A stretch of 64,000 nucleotides of DNA from Metaphire vulgaris (lineage: Eukaryota > Annelida > Clitellata > Crassiclitellata > Megascolecidae): positions 3,072,050 to 3,136,049 of the forward strand of contig CM030859.1 in the NCBI GenBank assembly GCA_018105865.1, in the 5' to 3' direction. Within the stretch, counting starts at the first letter, position 1, and each line of letters begins with the position of its first letter. This document shows positions 12,771-25,110 of this stretch, one piece after another. Below the pieces are notes generated by a model. The model was not told where the DNA came from and searched no databases. It was given only the letters and a program-made list of their open reading frames with translations. The position numbers were made by a program, and so were the translations under genes.

Positions 12771-12947
12771 CCGTAGCTAGGGGTCGGGGGGGAGGAAGTT
12801 GCCTGGCGCCCACCTGTGGGAGGGGCGCACTTTGGATGTGAAAAATAAATAAAAACTAGTTCTGCAAAAAAAAGAAAAAGGTCATCACCCCGAAAATGAA
12901 AATGGATAAGTAAGTTGCATGACGACTAAAAAAATGCTGTATGACAA
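12771..12947. mobile_element. hAT-like MITE, CAGAGCCGTAGCTAGGG family, cut by the gap
   Basis: Starts CAGAGCCGTAGCTAGGGG after ggatcggcc. It is the reverse complement of the right part of the complete copy at 17316-17583. It runs into the N gap, so the contig ends inside a dispersed repeat. Confidence 0.85.
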
Positions 12948-13047
12948 NNNNNNNNNNNNNNNNNNNNNNNNNNNNNNNNNNNNNNNNNNNNNNNNNNNNN
13001 NNNNNNNNNNNNNNNNNNNNNNNNNNNNNNNNNNNNNNNNNNNNNNN
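12948..13047. other. Assembly gap of exactly 100 N
   Basis: One hundred consecutive N, a conventional placeholder for a scaffold gap of unknown size. The left inverted-repeat arm stops at the base before it. The sequence after it is single-copy until 17396. Confidence 0.99.
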
Positions 13048-13174
13048 GGTGAGATTTACACCGAATAGAGTGTATTTTTTACTTTGGAAGATTGGCAATC
13101 GTTCGTCTGAGAAACAGCGGACATCGGTTTAAGATTAACAACTCAGCACTCCATTCTTTGAGTTTCATTCGTTC

Positions 13175-13181
<7 letters not shown>

Positions 13182-13228
<47 letters not shown>
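13182..13228. repeat. (GA)n microsatellite
   Basis: About 23 GA units in the single-copy spacer. Confidence 0.95.
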
Positions 13229-13230
<2 letters not shown>

Positions 13231-13834
13231 GCATTGGAAACAGTGGCTTTGTCTATTGCAGTGCAGTAGCAGTGACTGTGAATTTCGATTTAGGATCAAC
13301 GTAACGCAACTCGCTCGCTTTGATTGTTTCCGCGTCTGTCGTTTTGCAAACAAAGGCAACGTCCAATCAGCTTACAGAACACTAAGATCACGCGAAAACT
13401 AACCGACTCCAGAAACTTCTATAGCGCCACCTGACATCCGTCGATGGTCGTTCAGTTGTAGAACCGTAGTTGCCATCGAGTCGGACTCAACGACCCACTA
13501 GTCCTCCGATTCTATTTACATTTCCAGTTACAGTATATAGAGGATTGTGATAGACCAGACCTCTGAGTTGCTGGGGTGTGATATGCTCTGCCTGTGCTCC
13601 GGGGTGGAAGTGATGGACACGATGCTGAAAGCAAGAACATGGAACAAATTTCATCTGAAGACGCTATTTATAGTGGGAGAGGGGCGGGGCGAGGCGGGGC
13701 CTGTGAGGTGTTGGTGAAGAAGAGGTGAACAGCGCAATCCACTTAAGAGTCGCGATTGCGTCAAACGACAAATTCGCAATCTTTTCGTTTCATGATCTTA
13801 GTCATTAAGAGAATTTTTTGAAAGTGGTAACAGA

Positions 13835-13835
13835 T

Positions 13836-13882
<47 letters not shown>

Positions 13883-14041
13883 CAAGGTGGTGGTGATGGT
13901 GACTACTTTTTACGATGACAATATATATATATATATATATTGTCAGTATATATATATTATATATATGTAATGTATATATTATAAAATGTATATGTATATA
14001 TATATATGTAATGTATATATTACATAATGTATATATATATA

Positions 14042-14080
<39 letters not shown>
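13835..14080. repeat. (GAT)n then (TA)n microsatellites
   Basis: (GAT)n at 13835-13882 and TA-rich repeats at 13921-14080, ending about 80 bp before the neurexin exon. The sequence 13229-13834 shows no gene; it contains a TATAGCGCCAC motif near 13422. Confidence 0.9.
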
Positions 14081-14083
<3 letters not shown>

Positions 14084-14162
14084 AGCATGTGTTGTTGCGT
14101 TTTCATTATTTCGGTCGTTTAATCTGGTTCCTTGCGTCTGTTATAATCTGTCGCCGTCGCAG

Positions 14163-14349
14163 GTCAAGTCAAGACAGGGGATCGTTGCCTGCCTCGCATC
14201 GGTCACCGTCCGGAAGGAAGGACCGTCTTCTGATCCTCCTCCTCCTCCTCCGGGGTCCGAAGACGACGACGACGACGGCGACGAGCTGGTCGCAGAGGTT
14301 CCGGCGCAGTTCAGGGACTCGGTGCGGGAGGGATGTCAGATGGGAGCAG
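14163..14349 (+). CDS. NRXN: Neurexin exon: end of LNS5 domain
   Basis: Internal exon with acceptor cgtcgcag before 14163 and donor G|GTAAGC at 14350. It has 62 open codons plus one base (starts in phase 0, ends in phase 1). It reads V-K-S-R-Q-G-I-V-A-C-L-A-S-V, aligning with the end of vertebrate neurexin LNS5, where ...G-C-L-A-S-V precedes the terminal Cys. The partner cysteine is in R-E-G-C near codon 58. Between them lies PPPPPP-GSE-DDDDD-G, a proline/aspartate insert I do not recall in vertebrate neurexins. This is not the frame giving the longest open stretch here. It ends in the phase needed by the EGF-like exon at 32760. Earlier alpha-neurexin exons must lie across the gap or upstream. 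Confidence 0.85.
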
Positions 14350-14517
14350 GTAAGCGCCGCTCCGTTGCTGGTTGTCGGTTTCGTTGCTCAGGAGAATTAT
14401 GAATTAATCGTCAGCGCTACTGGAATCTACTGGTTGCTGATTATTTAAATTAGGGGAAACCGGGGCAAAGTGAACGCCGTTTTGTAATTGTCGACAATGC
14501 GTGGAGATTTTTCGTGC

Positions 14518-14520
<3 letters not shown>

Positions 14521-14579
<59 letters not shown>

Positions 14580-14671
14580 CGGTACTTCATTCCCGAGGGA
14601 CTTATGAAAAAATTGTCCGGAGACATATAGAAATAGTGTGCTAACTCGTCCGGTTCGAGGTGTGGAAAAGA

Positions 14672-14746
<75 letters not shown>
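14521..14746. repeat. Two (TA)n microsatellites
   Basis: TA runs at 14521-14574 and about 14678-14746 in the neurexin intron, separated by about 100 bp of ordinary sequence. Confidence 0.93.
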
Positions 14747-14751
<5 letters not shown>

Positions 14752-14867
14752 GACCAGCCTGCCGAGGTATATGAAATTCCTGTTAGATCGTACAAGCGGT
14801 CTCACTGAGCATTGAATTGTCTGTTTCGTGCTTTGCTGTTTCGAGTAATCGAATAACTCTAAAGTCA

Positions 14868-14990
14868 GAGTGGGTTACGGTGCTGGAGCGTCAGGCTGAC
14901 GGAGCGGGTTCAAGCCCCGTTAGTGCCCCTAGTGGCTTTCACACAGGCAGTAATGCCTCTAGCTAAACCACTTTAAATCATTCTAAGTTC
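14868..14990 (+). mobile_element. tRNA-like SINE fragment
   Basis: GGTTACGGTGCTGGAGCGTC followed by GACGGAGCGGGTTCAAGCCCC gives B-box-like GGTTCAAGCC and a tRNA-like spacing. No clean cloverleaf, so more likely a tRNA-derived SINE than a working tRNA gene. The following sequence to 15421 shows no gene. Confidence 0.45.
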
Positions 14991-15421
14991 GTGCTTTGCT
15001 GTTTTTCTAGTAATCGAACTGGACCTGACAGGAGAGCATTTTCTGTTCTGTTTTGAACCCAAAATTCGGAAATTCGTTTCCTTCCTCTGTCGGATCATTG
15101 AGTTCGCTGTCGATTTTTAAATCTAGAAACCTGCGAACACTCGTTCTCTTGACCTGTCCACTGTTTCGCTGACTGTACGTGGACTCTGAGTACCGTAAAT
15201 AAACACCATGACGACCCTTTGGACAAAATGACCCTCACTAACTGACCACCACCCCACCGTTTTTGGCTGTACAGCTATTTCGAAAATTTAGACTGAGTGC
15301 ATAATATTCGCAGCTACTGAGCTGCTACTATTTCGAAAGCGCTATATAAATTCACGGGATATTACTTACTTATTTCTGGAAAATACGAGCAGTGCTAGAA
15401 AACTGCTTGGTTATAATCAGA

Positions 15422-15613
15422 CAGTGGCGGCTCCACCGTGGGGGGGGCAGAGGGGCCCGTGCCCCCTATTGAGTGCCTGGCCCCCCAGTTGGCCCCCCTG
15501 TTGGGACCCTATACTTAATGCTACATACATTAAACAACAAATGGTTGGCCCCTCATGATTAGAAGTTACCACCCCAACGGTCCCCCACTTGCCAAATCCT
15601 GGAGCCGCCACTG
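15422..15613. mobile_element. hAT-like MITE, CAGTGGCGGCTCC family
   Basis: Termini CAGTGGCGGCTCC and GGAGCCGCCACTG, flanked by taatcaga/taatcata (8 bp, one mismatch). In the single-copy spacer, so this insertion is outside the inverted repeat. Non-coding. Confidence 0.9.
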
Positions 15614-16452
15614 TAATCATATTGGGATACATTCGTTCTCTTGGCTTCTTCCATCGTTTCACCGACGGTAGATGGATTATGATTAATGATTAATGAGGGA
15701 TGCAGTCAGAACATTGTTCCGGGGCCCGTAGAGCCCAGAGGGGGACCAATAAAGGGGAGCATTTTTCAATGTTTACACAACATAATTTTTACAAGAAAAA
15801 TCCACCATATGCTTCATACTTTGCGTGTATGGGAAAACTGCCTTGTAGCCTTGTTTGAAATAACATTAATTAATTAATTAATTAATTAATTAATTATCAT
15901 TGTGGAGTATTGTTGTCAATTGATATCAATCTATATTAGAAAACAGCACTGTTGTTGTTACTATTCTTGAATATGTGATATATGTGATATAGATATATAT
16001 GTGATATATATATATATATATATGTGATATAGATATGTATATATATACTGTTGAAGAATTAAGGATTTCAAACGCAAACGGTGACTTTTAAAGATTTTTA
16101 TTCACAAAAAGAATATAAATGTCCATGACTGTCCAGAGTCGGAAACCGGAAGTCCTTACTCTACACAACTCTATGTGCAATGAAACCATAACTAGCAACT
16201 AATTCAATAAGTAAGAACTCTCCCATGCAGAAATACAAAATATAGCCGCACATATTGATTGCGGGCGTAGGTTATTGTAAGTGGAGAATTATTTATAGGC
16301 CTATTCTTGGGGCAGTGTGTCTGTCTTTCTTCATTAGCCTTGCGATCATAAAGAAGCGTCCAAATAAGGTAATTGAATTCTATTGGCATGCCGATGAGAT
16401 GCTGAGTCAGTGATGATGATGAATACCAAAAGTCATTTCGCTGCACGGACTC

Positions 16453-16540
16453 TGGTTCCCGATGGCTCAGTTGGTAGAGCGTCCGGCCTGCCATAGATGG
16501 CCCGTCACAGCCTGGGTTCAATCCCTGGGCACTCGCTCGC
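16453..16540 (+). mobile_element. tRNA-derived SINE-like head
   Basis: GATGGCTCAGTTGGTAGAGCG is a good A-box-type tRNA start and CCTGGGTTCAATCCCTGGG a good B box and T arm. The middle is too long (CATAGATGGCCCGTCAC) for a normal anticodon arm. This favours a SINE head or pseudogene over a functional tRNA. Confidence 0.55.
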
Positions 16541-16591
16541 CCACCGGAGTGATAGAAAAATTGATATCGTAAATCGTACGTTGATACGGCT

Positions 16592-17073
16592 CAGAGGCGT
16601 AGCCAGGAATTTGATTTGGGAGTATGAATTTGGGGGTATATATTGTTATATATATATATATATATTATATTGTGATATTGATATATTGGTATTGGTTATA
16701 TTGATATTATATATGTCATATAGATATGTATATATATATATATATATTATATTGTGATATTGCAAAATTGGTATTAGTCACATTTGGTTTTATATTTAAT
16801 GTAGTCCGGTTTTTACTGTCACCATGTGTGCAAAAACATGTACTGTACATATATTTATACTGATGTTAGGGGTTCTTTATATATTATATATATTATATAT
16901 ATATATATATTATATATATTTTATTATATATATTATATATATTTTATATATTTTATATATATATATATATTATATATTATATATATACTGATTTTATATA
17001 TATATATATATATATATATGATTTTATATATATATATATATATATACCGATATACCCCCTCGTTACGCCCCTG
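16592..17073. mobile_element. hAT-like element, CAGAGGCGTAGCC family, expanded by TA repeats
   Basis: Ends CAGAGGCGTAGCCAGG and GTTACGCCCCTG, with perfect 8-bp target duplications atacggct at 16584-16591 and 17074-17081. Most of its 482 bp is AT-rich microsatellite that appears to have grown inside the element. Confidence 0.88.
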
Positions 17074-17315
17074 ATACGGCTCCTTGATAATAAACAGTGG
17101 TGTAGCCAGAGTTTCAGAATAGGGAGGACACATCGATATTTTCGAGGGGGAGGAGACTCCGACAATCAAAAACAGGTCACTAAGGAGTCCATCGCAAACC
17201 CACGTATTCACTTTTATCATACCACATTACCCCTCTCTCCCCCGCCCCTTCAATAACTCAAGGGTTTTACGCAAATCTCACGATCGGTCCCGGCCAGAAT
17301 AGGGAGAGGCCGATC

Positions 17316-17583
17316 CAGAGCCGTAGCTAGGGTTTTCGGCGCCCGGGGCAAGATTCATATTTTGCGCCCCTAAATTTCGGTGACGCCCTTTTTTTAGTTG
17401 TCATACAGCATTTTTTAGTCGTCATGCAACTTACTTATCCATTTTCATTTTTCGGGGTGATGACCTTTTTTTTTTTTATGCAGAACTATTTTTATTTATT
17501 TTTTCACATCCAAAATGCGCCCCTCCCACAGGTGGGCGCCCGGGGCGGCTTCCTCGCCCCCCCGACCCCTAGCTACGGCTCTG
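17316..17583. mobile_element. hAT-like MITE, CAGAGCCGTAGCTAGGG family (complete copy)
   Basis: Termini CAGAGCCGTAGCTAGGG and CCCTAGCTACGGCTCTG, with perfect 8-bp duplications ggccgatc at 17308-17315 and 17584-17591. The inverted-repeat boundary (17396) falls inside this element, matching the truncated copy that ends at the N gap. Confidence 0.92.
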
Positions 17584-19515
17584 GGCCGATCCCCGCCTCC
17601 CTCTCCGAGGGTTACGCCACTATGTAATGATAATGAGCTATTGGTTTCCACTTTGCGTCGACGGACATGTTAGTGCCCGCGTGTCGCATTCAGGCCTGAG
17701 GAAGGATAGGGGTGCAGTCATCACATTGTTCCGGGACCCGTTGAGACAGGGTTATTTATAGGATTATCAATTTTGGGGGTGTCGGTAAATTCTGGGGGTC
17801 CCCTGTCAAAAAGTCTGACAAGTAAAGAAAAGGTCATCTCATACCTGAGATTGGGGCGGGGGTGGGGGTGGGGTGGAGGGTGTCGGACTTAAATTGGTTT
17901 GGGGTGTTGGGGGTGTTAGGGGTGTAAAAATAAGCCTGCGTGGAGCCCAGAGGGGCCCAATAAAGGGGGCATTTGTCAATGTTTCTCCAATCAAATTTTT
18001 ACAAAAAATCCAACATATACTTCATACTTTGCGTGTGCAGGAAAATGCCTTGTAGCTTTGTTTGACATATAACCTTTATTAATTAATATGCATTTGTGTG
18101 TATGTGTGTTGAACTTTGTCTAAAGGTCCACAAACCTTCTTTGTATAGGCCTACAGGGGTCCTTACTCTCTCTATAGACGGTCCTGATCGAACCCAGGTT
18201 GACGACAGGCAGTGTCGCTTTTACCAACTGAGCCATCGAGGGTATTACAGTATGGAATCCAGTATGATCTGCTTAGGGGCTCTGGATTGCCCCGATGAGC
18301 GAGTGCATTATTAGCGAAGCGCTATAAGTAAGTAAGATTTAGATATAGTCTAATGGTCATTTTTAGCTTAACTGAGCCGAGAGAGAGAGAGAGAGGGAAA
18401 GAGGGAAAGAGGGAAAGAGGGAGTGTGAGAGTGAGACCGACAGAGATTTAGAGAAAGAGAGAGATGGAGAGGAGAGAGAGCAAGAGAGAGATGAGAAAGA
18501 CATAGAGAGTGACAGGGACGGAGACAGAGACAGACAAAGACAGAGGGCAGTAGACAGACAGTAACTGACAGAGACAGATAGAGAGGGGCAGACATAGACA
18601 GAGAGCAACACACAGAGAGACATACTGACTGGCAGACGGACAGGAACACATACAGAGAGAAAGGCAGAGAGACAAATAGAGAGACAGATAGAGAGACAGA
18701 CAGAGAGGGAGGGAAAGAGAGGGACACGGAGAGCGAGAGACAGACAGACACAGACAGAGAGAGAGGGAGGGATATAGAGGACTTGATTTGTCTGGACTGA
18801 CAGATGTCCTATGGGACCGCACTGTCTCAGTATTTGGCGGAAAAGCACATTATTACTGCGTGGCTGTTTTCTCTACGAAGTCTTAAGCATTTTAAAATAT
18901 GATTCCTTTGCTGATATGAAGCAAATCCTCACTTTCTCCCTGGTCTAAAATGTCGTCTAAACTCTAAACCAGAGATGTCCATGGGTCCACTTTTTACAAC
19001 CCAATCCAACCCAACCCATCAAATCTCCAACCCAACCCAACCCATGCCGATAAGAGGTTTATTTGACCCGACCCAACCCACTGTAATACATTACAGTTTC
19101 TTAAACCATGACTTATTTTCTGACCCAACCCAACCCACCATTAATACGGAAAAGTCTGACCCAACCCAATCCAACCCAACCCAACCCATGGGTTAACCCA
19201 ACCCATGGACATCTCTGGTCTAAACTATTACAGGAGGGCATTTCGAAAAATGTTCCTCTGTGTGCGTGCTTGTGTATATGTGTGTGTGTTTGAGCGTATG
19301 TGTGTATGTGTTTGGGTAAGCTTGTTTTGTGTTGTACTGTCTGTCTGTAAGGAAATCGATGAGAAGACGTTTGAAGTTTGCTGTGTAATCTGAATGAAGC
19401 CCTGCAAAGATTTAGTCGACTAATCGTGAGCTGCATGGACTATATGCAGCACACGTGGACCGACTTAAAATGAATGTACGCAGGTGTCTGGCTACCTCCA
19501 TTCAAAACATTTTGC

Positions 19516-19549
<34 letters not shown>

Positions 19550-19583
19550 TGTATATATACATACAAGATATATATACAAGATG

Positions 19584-19622
<39 letters not shown>

Positions 19623-20433
19623 AGTAATTGACAAAACGGACTTTTTATCATCTGAAGGAGGACATGATAGATAATTTTTATTGTTGATACGAGGTTGTCC
19701 AAATAGAAAAAAAGTTATTGTTCCTTCAAGAATGTAAGCTTCTTTACTCGACGTCATAATAATTTCTCTCAACTTTGAATGATTTGCCGATTTCAGAGAT
19801 GAGCTTTACCTAAAAATTTGGCTTTTTCGAGAATTATACATACTGACTTTAATTTTGCAACTGATGACATCACTTTTTATCTAACGATGGCAATCATAAA
19901 ATGGCTGGCAGCAGGTGTAGATGAAGATCAATACCATTTTTTCCAGAAGTCCCTATATCGCAACATTAGTTTGTAGTTTTAGTGTGTAGTTTTCATGGTG
20001 GTATTATAGGTAATACAGTATATGAGATTGAAAAGAATGCAGAAGAGTTGAAAACGATTTTCAAGACGACGTTTTTTGCTTGTCAGACCTTTTTATCCAA
20101 AAATGTCGATGTGACACCCCCTATTCCGGAATTCTGGCTACGCCACTGATAAGCAGAATTTAAGCGAGTTCAGAATTGAACTTACTTTAACATCTATCGT
20201 AAATGATAGATTGTATTCTGCGTCGGCTTTTCTCTATGTAATCTTAAATGAATGTTGGCTTATACCTGCAGTTGACAGGTATACAGATACAAATTCTATA
20301 AATCCTTTTTAAATGCCGTTTTTTCCTGATTAGTGTCAAGCATTGTTGAAACCCATTTTGGTATTTACATGGGAAAAGAGAGGGAATTCTTGGTCACTGC
20401 CTACTGAACCCCCACCCAACCACTGGTTTATGC

Positions 20434-20621
20434 CAGTGGCGGCTCTAGGATTTGGCAAGTGGGGGGACCGTTGGGGTGGCAACTTCTAATCATGGGGCCA
20501 ACCATTTGTTGTTTAATGTATGTAGCATTAAGTATAGGGTCCCAACAGGGGGACCACTGGGGGGCCAGGCACTCAATAGGGGAGGCACGGGCCCCCTGGC
20601 CTCCCGGTGGAGTCGCCACTG
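20434..20621. mobile_element. hAT-like MITE, CAGTGGCGGCTC family (right-arm copy)
   Basis: Termini CAGTGGCGGCTCTAGG and GGAGTCGCCACTG, with perfect target duplications gtttatgc at 20426-20433 and 20622-20629. Mirror of 9754-9936. Confidence 0.92.
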
Positions 20622-21084
20622 GTTTATGCATAGCAAAGGGATATTTTGTATTTTATTTAACCTATTTAACTGATTTATTTGGTTTTCTGCAATGATGGGC
20701 AATTTGGCAACTAGACATGAAACCAAATTTATGTGAAGCTAGATATTTAGGCCTGTCATGCTGCGACTGAGTAGTAAAAATCAAAGTTTGAGTTTAATAT
20801 CTCACAATATGGCCATCTTACATGCAAATGAGATGAAAATAAGCCCAAAGGTGGAAAAGTATGTGCTGTACACGTGTGGCAATTTTGATAGAAATATATT
20901 TAGGAATTTTTAAGAAATCATAGTTTTTCTGCTGGAAGGTTTCTGAGACACCCTGTATATTATTAGTGAAACACATATCGGCTGAGATTAAAGTCCGATT
21001 GGATATTTGTCCACCTTTAATGCCCGTCATATCCAGAGTGAGTCTACTATTCTCTTAAGCTATCACTGATGAGTTGTAATAGAT

Positions 21085-21156
<72 letters not shown>

Positions 21157-21458
21157 GGGTGCGATTTGTGACCTGGAGCAGTGAGGGGTTATGTCGAGCT
21201 TGAGGGATGTAGTTGTTGGGAAATGTAGCAGTGGGGATGTAGTGGTGGGGATGTAGCAGTAGGGGATGCAGTTGGGCAGTGATTCCCATTCCCCAAAAAT
21301 CGCGCCGCGCCCTACTACTACTACTACTACTACTGCTACTGCTGCTACTACTACTGCTACTACTACTACTGCTACCACTACTGCACTATGCTACCACTAT
21401 GCTGCTACCACTGCTGCTGCTGCTGCTGCTACCACCTGCACCACTGCACCACTGCACC

Positions 21459-21490
<32 letters not shown>

Positions 21491-21514
21491 ACCACCACTA
21501 CTACCACCACTACC

Positions 21515-21572
<58 letters not shown>

Positions 21573-23248
21573 TTATTTGTGTCAGAAGTCAGGATCTTGA
21601 TAAATTGAAGAGTAACTTGTTTACTGTGCTTTCAACCAAGTTGACTTACCGAATAACGAAATTCTCTTTTGAAATAATTTTGAATAGACCGACCATTGGG
21701 TTCAAATCCGTTTTGGCAAATCTTGTTTTTCGTTTTCACTTACATTCGACCACACCGTCGGTCTACGACGATTAGTGCACAATCGGAGCGTTGGTTAACT
21801 ATCGTCGACGGGTTGCGTTGAGTTACGACATATAATGCTCCGCCCATCCTCCCAGTAGTCTCCACAGCACTGAATGGTCTAGTGATTATATGGCGCATCG
21901 GGTTTTCGGATGTGCAGGTTTCGGGTTCAATATGCAACCCAGAACGAGGCGTGCATGAGTGCTCATAGTCAACGCACACACACACACGCACACGCGCGCG
22001 CTTGACGTTTTTTATTGCTGTTTTGGGGCCAACAAACGTTATCACCGATTCTATCCATGGTCCGGTTACCTCGGCTTTATGTGTAACTTCATGCGTATAG
22101 TGCAGACTTGATGCATTGATTCGCAGCAAAGGCCATAATGTCTGTCTTTAAATCGAAAATTTACAAAGCGAACACGCTAAAACCGAAAAGGTTCTATAAG
22201 GTCGAAAGAGTAAGGCTAACTGGGAACACCCCCCCCCATTGCCTTTTCCTTATCGGGCGCTGAGCCTATGGAGTGTAAGGCCTACATACTTTTACCTTTT
22301 ATCATGCCGTTCAGACATTTGTGATCACAAGTCGTCGTTAATTACAGAACAAAGCATTGTATTCTGTAGAATGTATTGTCGGATCAGAATGTATTCTTTT
22401 GGACGGCAGAATTGTAACAGAGAACTAATTCTCTGCTCTCGCAGAGAATTTCACCATACACCCCACTATACACCATACACCATACACCATACACCTACCA
22501 CTACCACCATACACCTATCACTACCACAACTACCACTACATACACCACTATACCACCTACCACCATACACATACCACTATACACCATACACCATACACCT
22601 ACCACTACCACCATACACCTACCACTACCACCACTACCACAGGGTTTACCACCTACCACCACACATACCACTATACACCATACACCATACACCCCACTAT
22701 ACACCCCACCAGGGTTTAATCTAGACCGTTTCCGGGAGAGGAATTGCCCTTTTCCCGGAAATTTCAAATTCTCTCGGAAATTTTGGCATACTACATCAAC
22801 TAACAGCAGCATCCCCTAGCTGACTTCCCCCCGGCCTTGTCAATCCCCCCAGAGTCCCGGAGTCTAGAGTAAACACTGCACCCCACCCCCACCCCATTTA
22901 GTATCTCCTTGTTAATGTTGATATTTGAGAAAAAGCATGCTTTCCTGGACAGAGGCATTTGTGAATATTTTCTGTTACCTGTGATGTCTTCATAAATACA
23001 GAGCTGTGGTCGAGTGAAAGAAACGCACAGCCAAACAGAAGAAGAGAGTTGAATCGTTTTCTTTGTATTGAAATCTATTGGTCTGCGGAGATGATGTTTT
23101 TAGCGTGAGCGTCGATGTGGTCTGAAGAAGAACTATGCGTTTTGTGCAAGTTGTCAAATGAACTATACGTGTACAGTTTAAAATGCTGCTGCAGGAGAGA
23201 TGAGAACAAAATATTTGTTACTCTGCAGAGATGGGTTTGTGAATTTTG

Positions 23249-23326
<78 letters not shown>

Positions 23327-23763
23327 TCCTCTAGCTCTTCCAAAACATTCTCAGTCGTACACAAACACACACACACACATATATATATATATGCAGTGGC
23401 GTCATTTCACACTTTTCTTGTGGGGGGGCGAGAAAATTTTTTTGCAAATTTTTCAATTTTTTTAAATTTTTGCGATTTTTCGACCTGACAGTTTGATTGC
23501 AAAAAGTTGACGACTTTTTGCTTGTCGGTCCTTTTTACGATTAGTTACTTCGGATTGCTCGACATCAAGCACATAACACACAAACATGCCCCTCAATCCA
23601 AATGACGTCCCTGTTTTTTGCACATTATGCACATTAATACTTTATAAATTAATATTTTCATTTCCTTGGGGGGGCCGTGGTCCCCCCCAGCTCTCCAAAT
23701 GACGCCTCTGTATATATGTATATATGTATGTATATATGTATATATGTATGTATGTATATATAT

Positions 23764-24105
23764 GATATCACCATGTCAAATATTGTGTATATATACACAC
23801 ATATATATATGTATATATATATATAATATATATATGTTTATATATATATACATATATATATATTATTTCTTTCTAGGCGCATAATTAAACCTAATGCGTC
23901 TCAGCTTGTGTACTACTGTAAACAAATATGTTTTCAGAGATACAAGAAATATATATATATATATATATACTGCATATACAGGTTCCTGCCTAGAAAGAAA
24001 TAATAATATGTATATATATATATAAACATATATATATATATGATGGTGGTATATATATACATATATATATGTGTGTATATACACAATATTTGACATGGTG
24101 ATATC
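23764..24105. mobile_element. Foldback element (right-arm copy)
   Basis: Mirror of 6271-6612, with the same GATATCACCATGTCAAATA termini and AT-rich inverted arms. Confidence 0.75.
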
Positions 24106-24506
24106 ACAGTATCATTAATCAGCCTATATTTGCTGTGCTCAAGACATTTATAGATCACGTGACTTTTACCCATCATTCGCGTTGCCATATAAGCAATATA
24201 TAGTGACGGTAGGATCGTTGTAGCATGGTCGGGATTTTGTTTCGCTCCAATTTCAGCACTTTTGTGTCAGCGAAGCAGTCAGTCAGTGAGAAAATCAGTC
24301 AATGCTGAAACTAATACATCAAGTGCTGGATACGGGAACGCTGAAAATGCAGGACAAGAAAATGCCGGACAAAAAATGTCAATAACTGGAAAAAGCCGGA
24401 CTGGAAAATGACGGACGAAATTTCCGGGGTGGAAAATGCAGGACTGGAAATTGTAGACTTTGTTAAATAGGCGTGTTTTTAGGAGTTTTTCGAAGCAGCC
24501 ACCGGA

Positions 24507-24580
<74 letters not shown>

Positions 24581-24917
24581 GCTTTGGTCCAATTTTGACA
24601 AGGTTCATTGGACAAGCTATTATGACAAATGACTAAAACAGATATATATATATATATATATATTCGTCCGTCATTTTCCTGATATATATATATATCGTGT
24701 ATATATACATGTATGTATACATACATACATGTATGTATACACGAGCTGCTTGCATGAGGGCCGTAAGTTTATTTTCCTTCCTGCGGTTCTGGGAATATAA
24801 TGGTCCCACATGAAAAGATTAAAGTGTAAAGTTCAGAACGAAAGCAATGTCATTCGATGGCATTTTGAAGCTGATATTATTAATGGCAACTCAATTTGGT
24901 GAAATGTCACTGCACAG

Positions 24918-25110
24918 CAGTGGCGGCTCTAGGATTTGGCAAGTGGGGAGGCCGTTGGGGTGGCAACTTCTAATCATGGGGGGGCAACCATTTGTTGTTT
25001 AATGTATGTAGCATTAAGTATAGGGTTCCAACAGAGGGGCCACTGGGGGAGCCAGGCACTAAATAGGGGAGGGCACGGGCCCCCTGGCCTCCCCGGTGGA
25101 GCCGCCACTG
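24918..25110. mobile_element. hAT-like MITE, CAGTGGCGGCTC family (right-arm copy)
   Basis: Flanked by ctgcacag and ctacacag; mirror of 5268-5462. The shared target duplication shows that it is the same insertion event. Confidence 0.9.

Larger units (their letters stand above)
1..12947. repeat. Left arm of a ~13-kb inverted repeat
   Basis: This segment is the reverse complement of 17396 to about 30410, colinear throughout. For example 70-93 pairs with 30317-30340, the element at 418-722 with 29688-29996, 9754-9936 with 20434-20621, and 12941-12947 with 17396-17402. The sum of paired coordinates drifts only from about 30414 to 30343, so no large insertion separates the arms. Differences are scattered substitutions and length changes, mostly in simple repeats. 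The match runs to the first base of the window, so the arm probably continues upstream, and it ends at the base before the N gap. I recognise no exon in it. Between the elements listed separately it holds microsatellites, several diverged CAG...CTG elements and unremarkable single-copy sequence. Confidence 0.97.

Noticed and set aside
14089..14448. 119-codon frame (starting M-L-L-R-F-H) as a protein
   Set aside because: It is an off-frame reading through a neurexin exon; the matching frame is bounded by splice sites at 14163 and 14349.
16453..16540. Functional tRNA gene
   Set aside because: Good A and B boxes, but the region between them does not fold as a normal anticodon arm; a SINE head is more likely.
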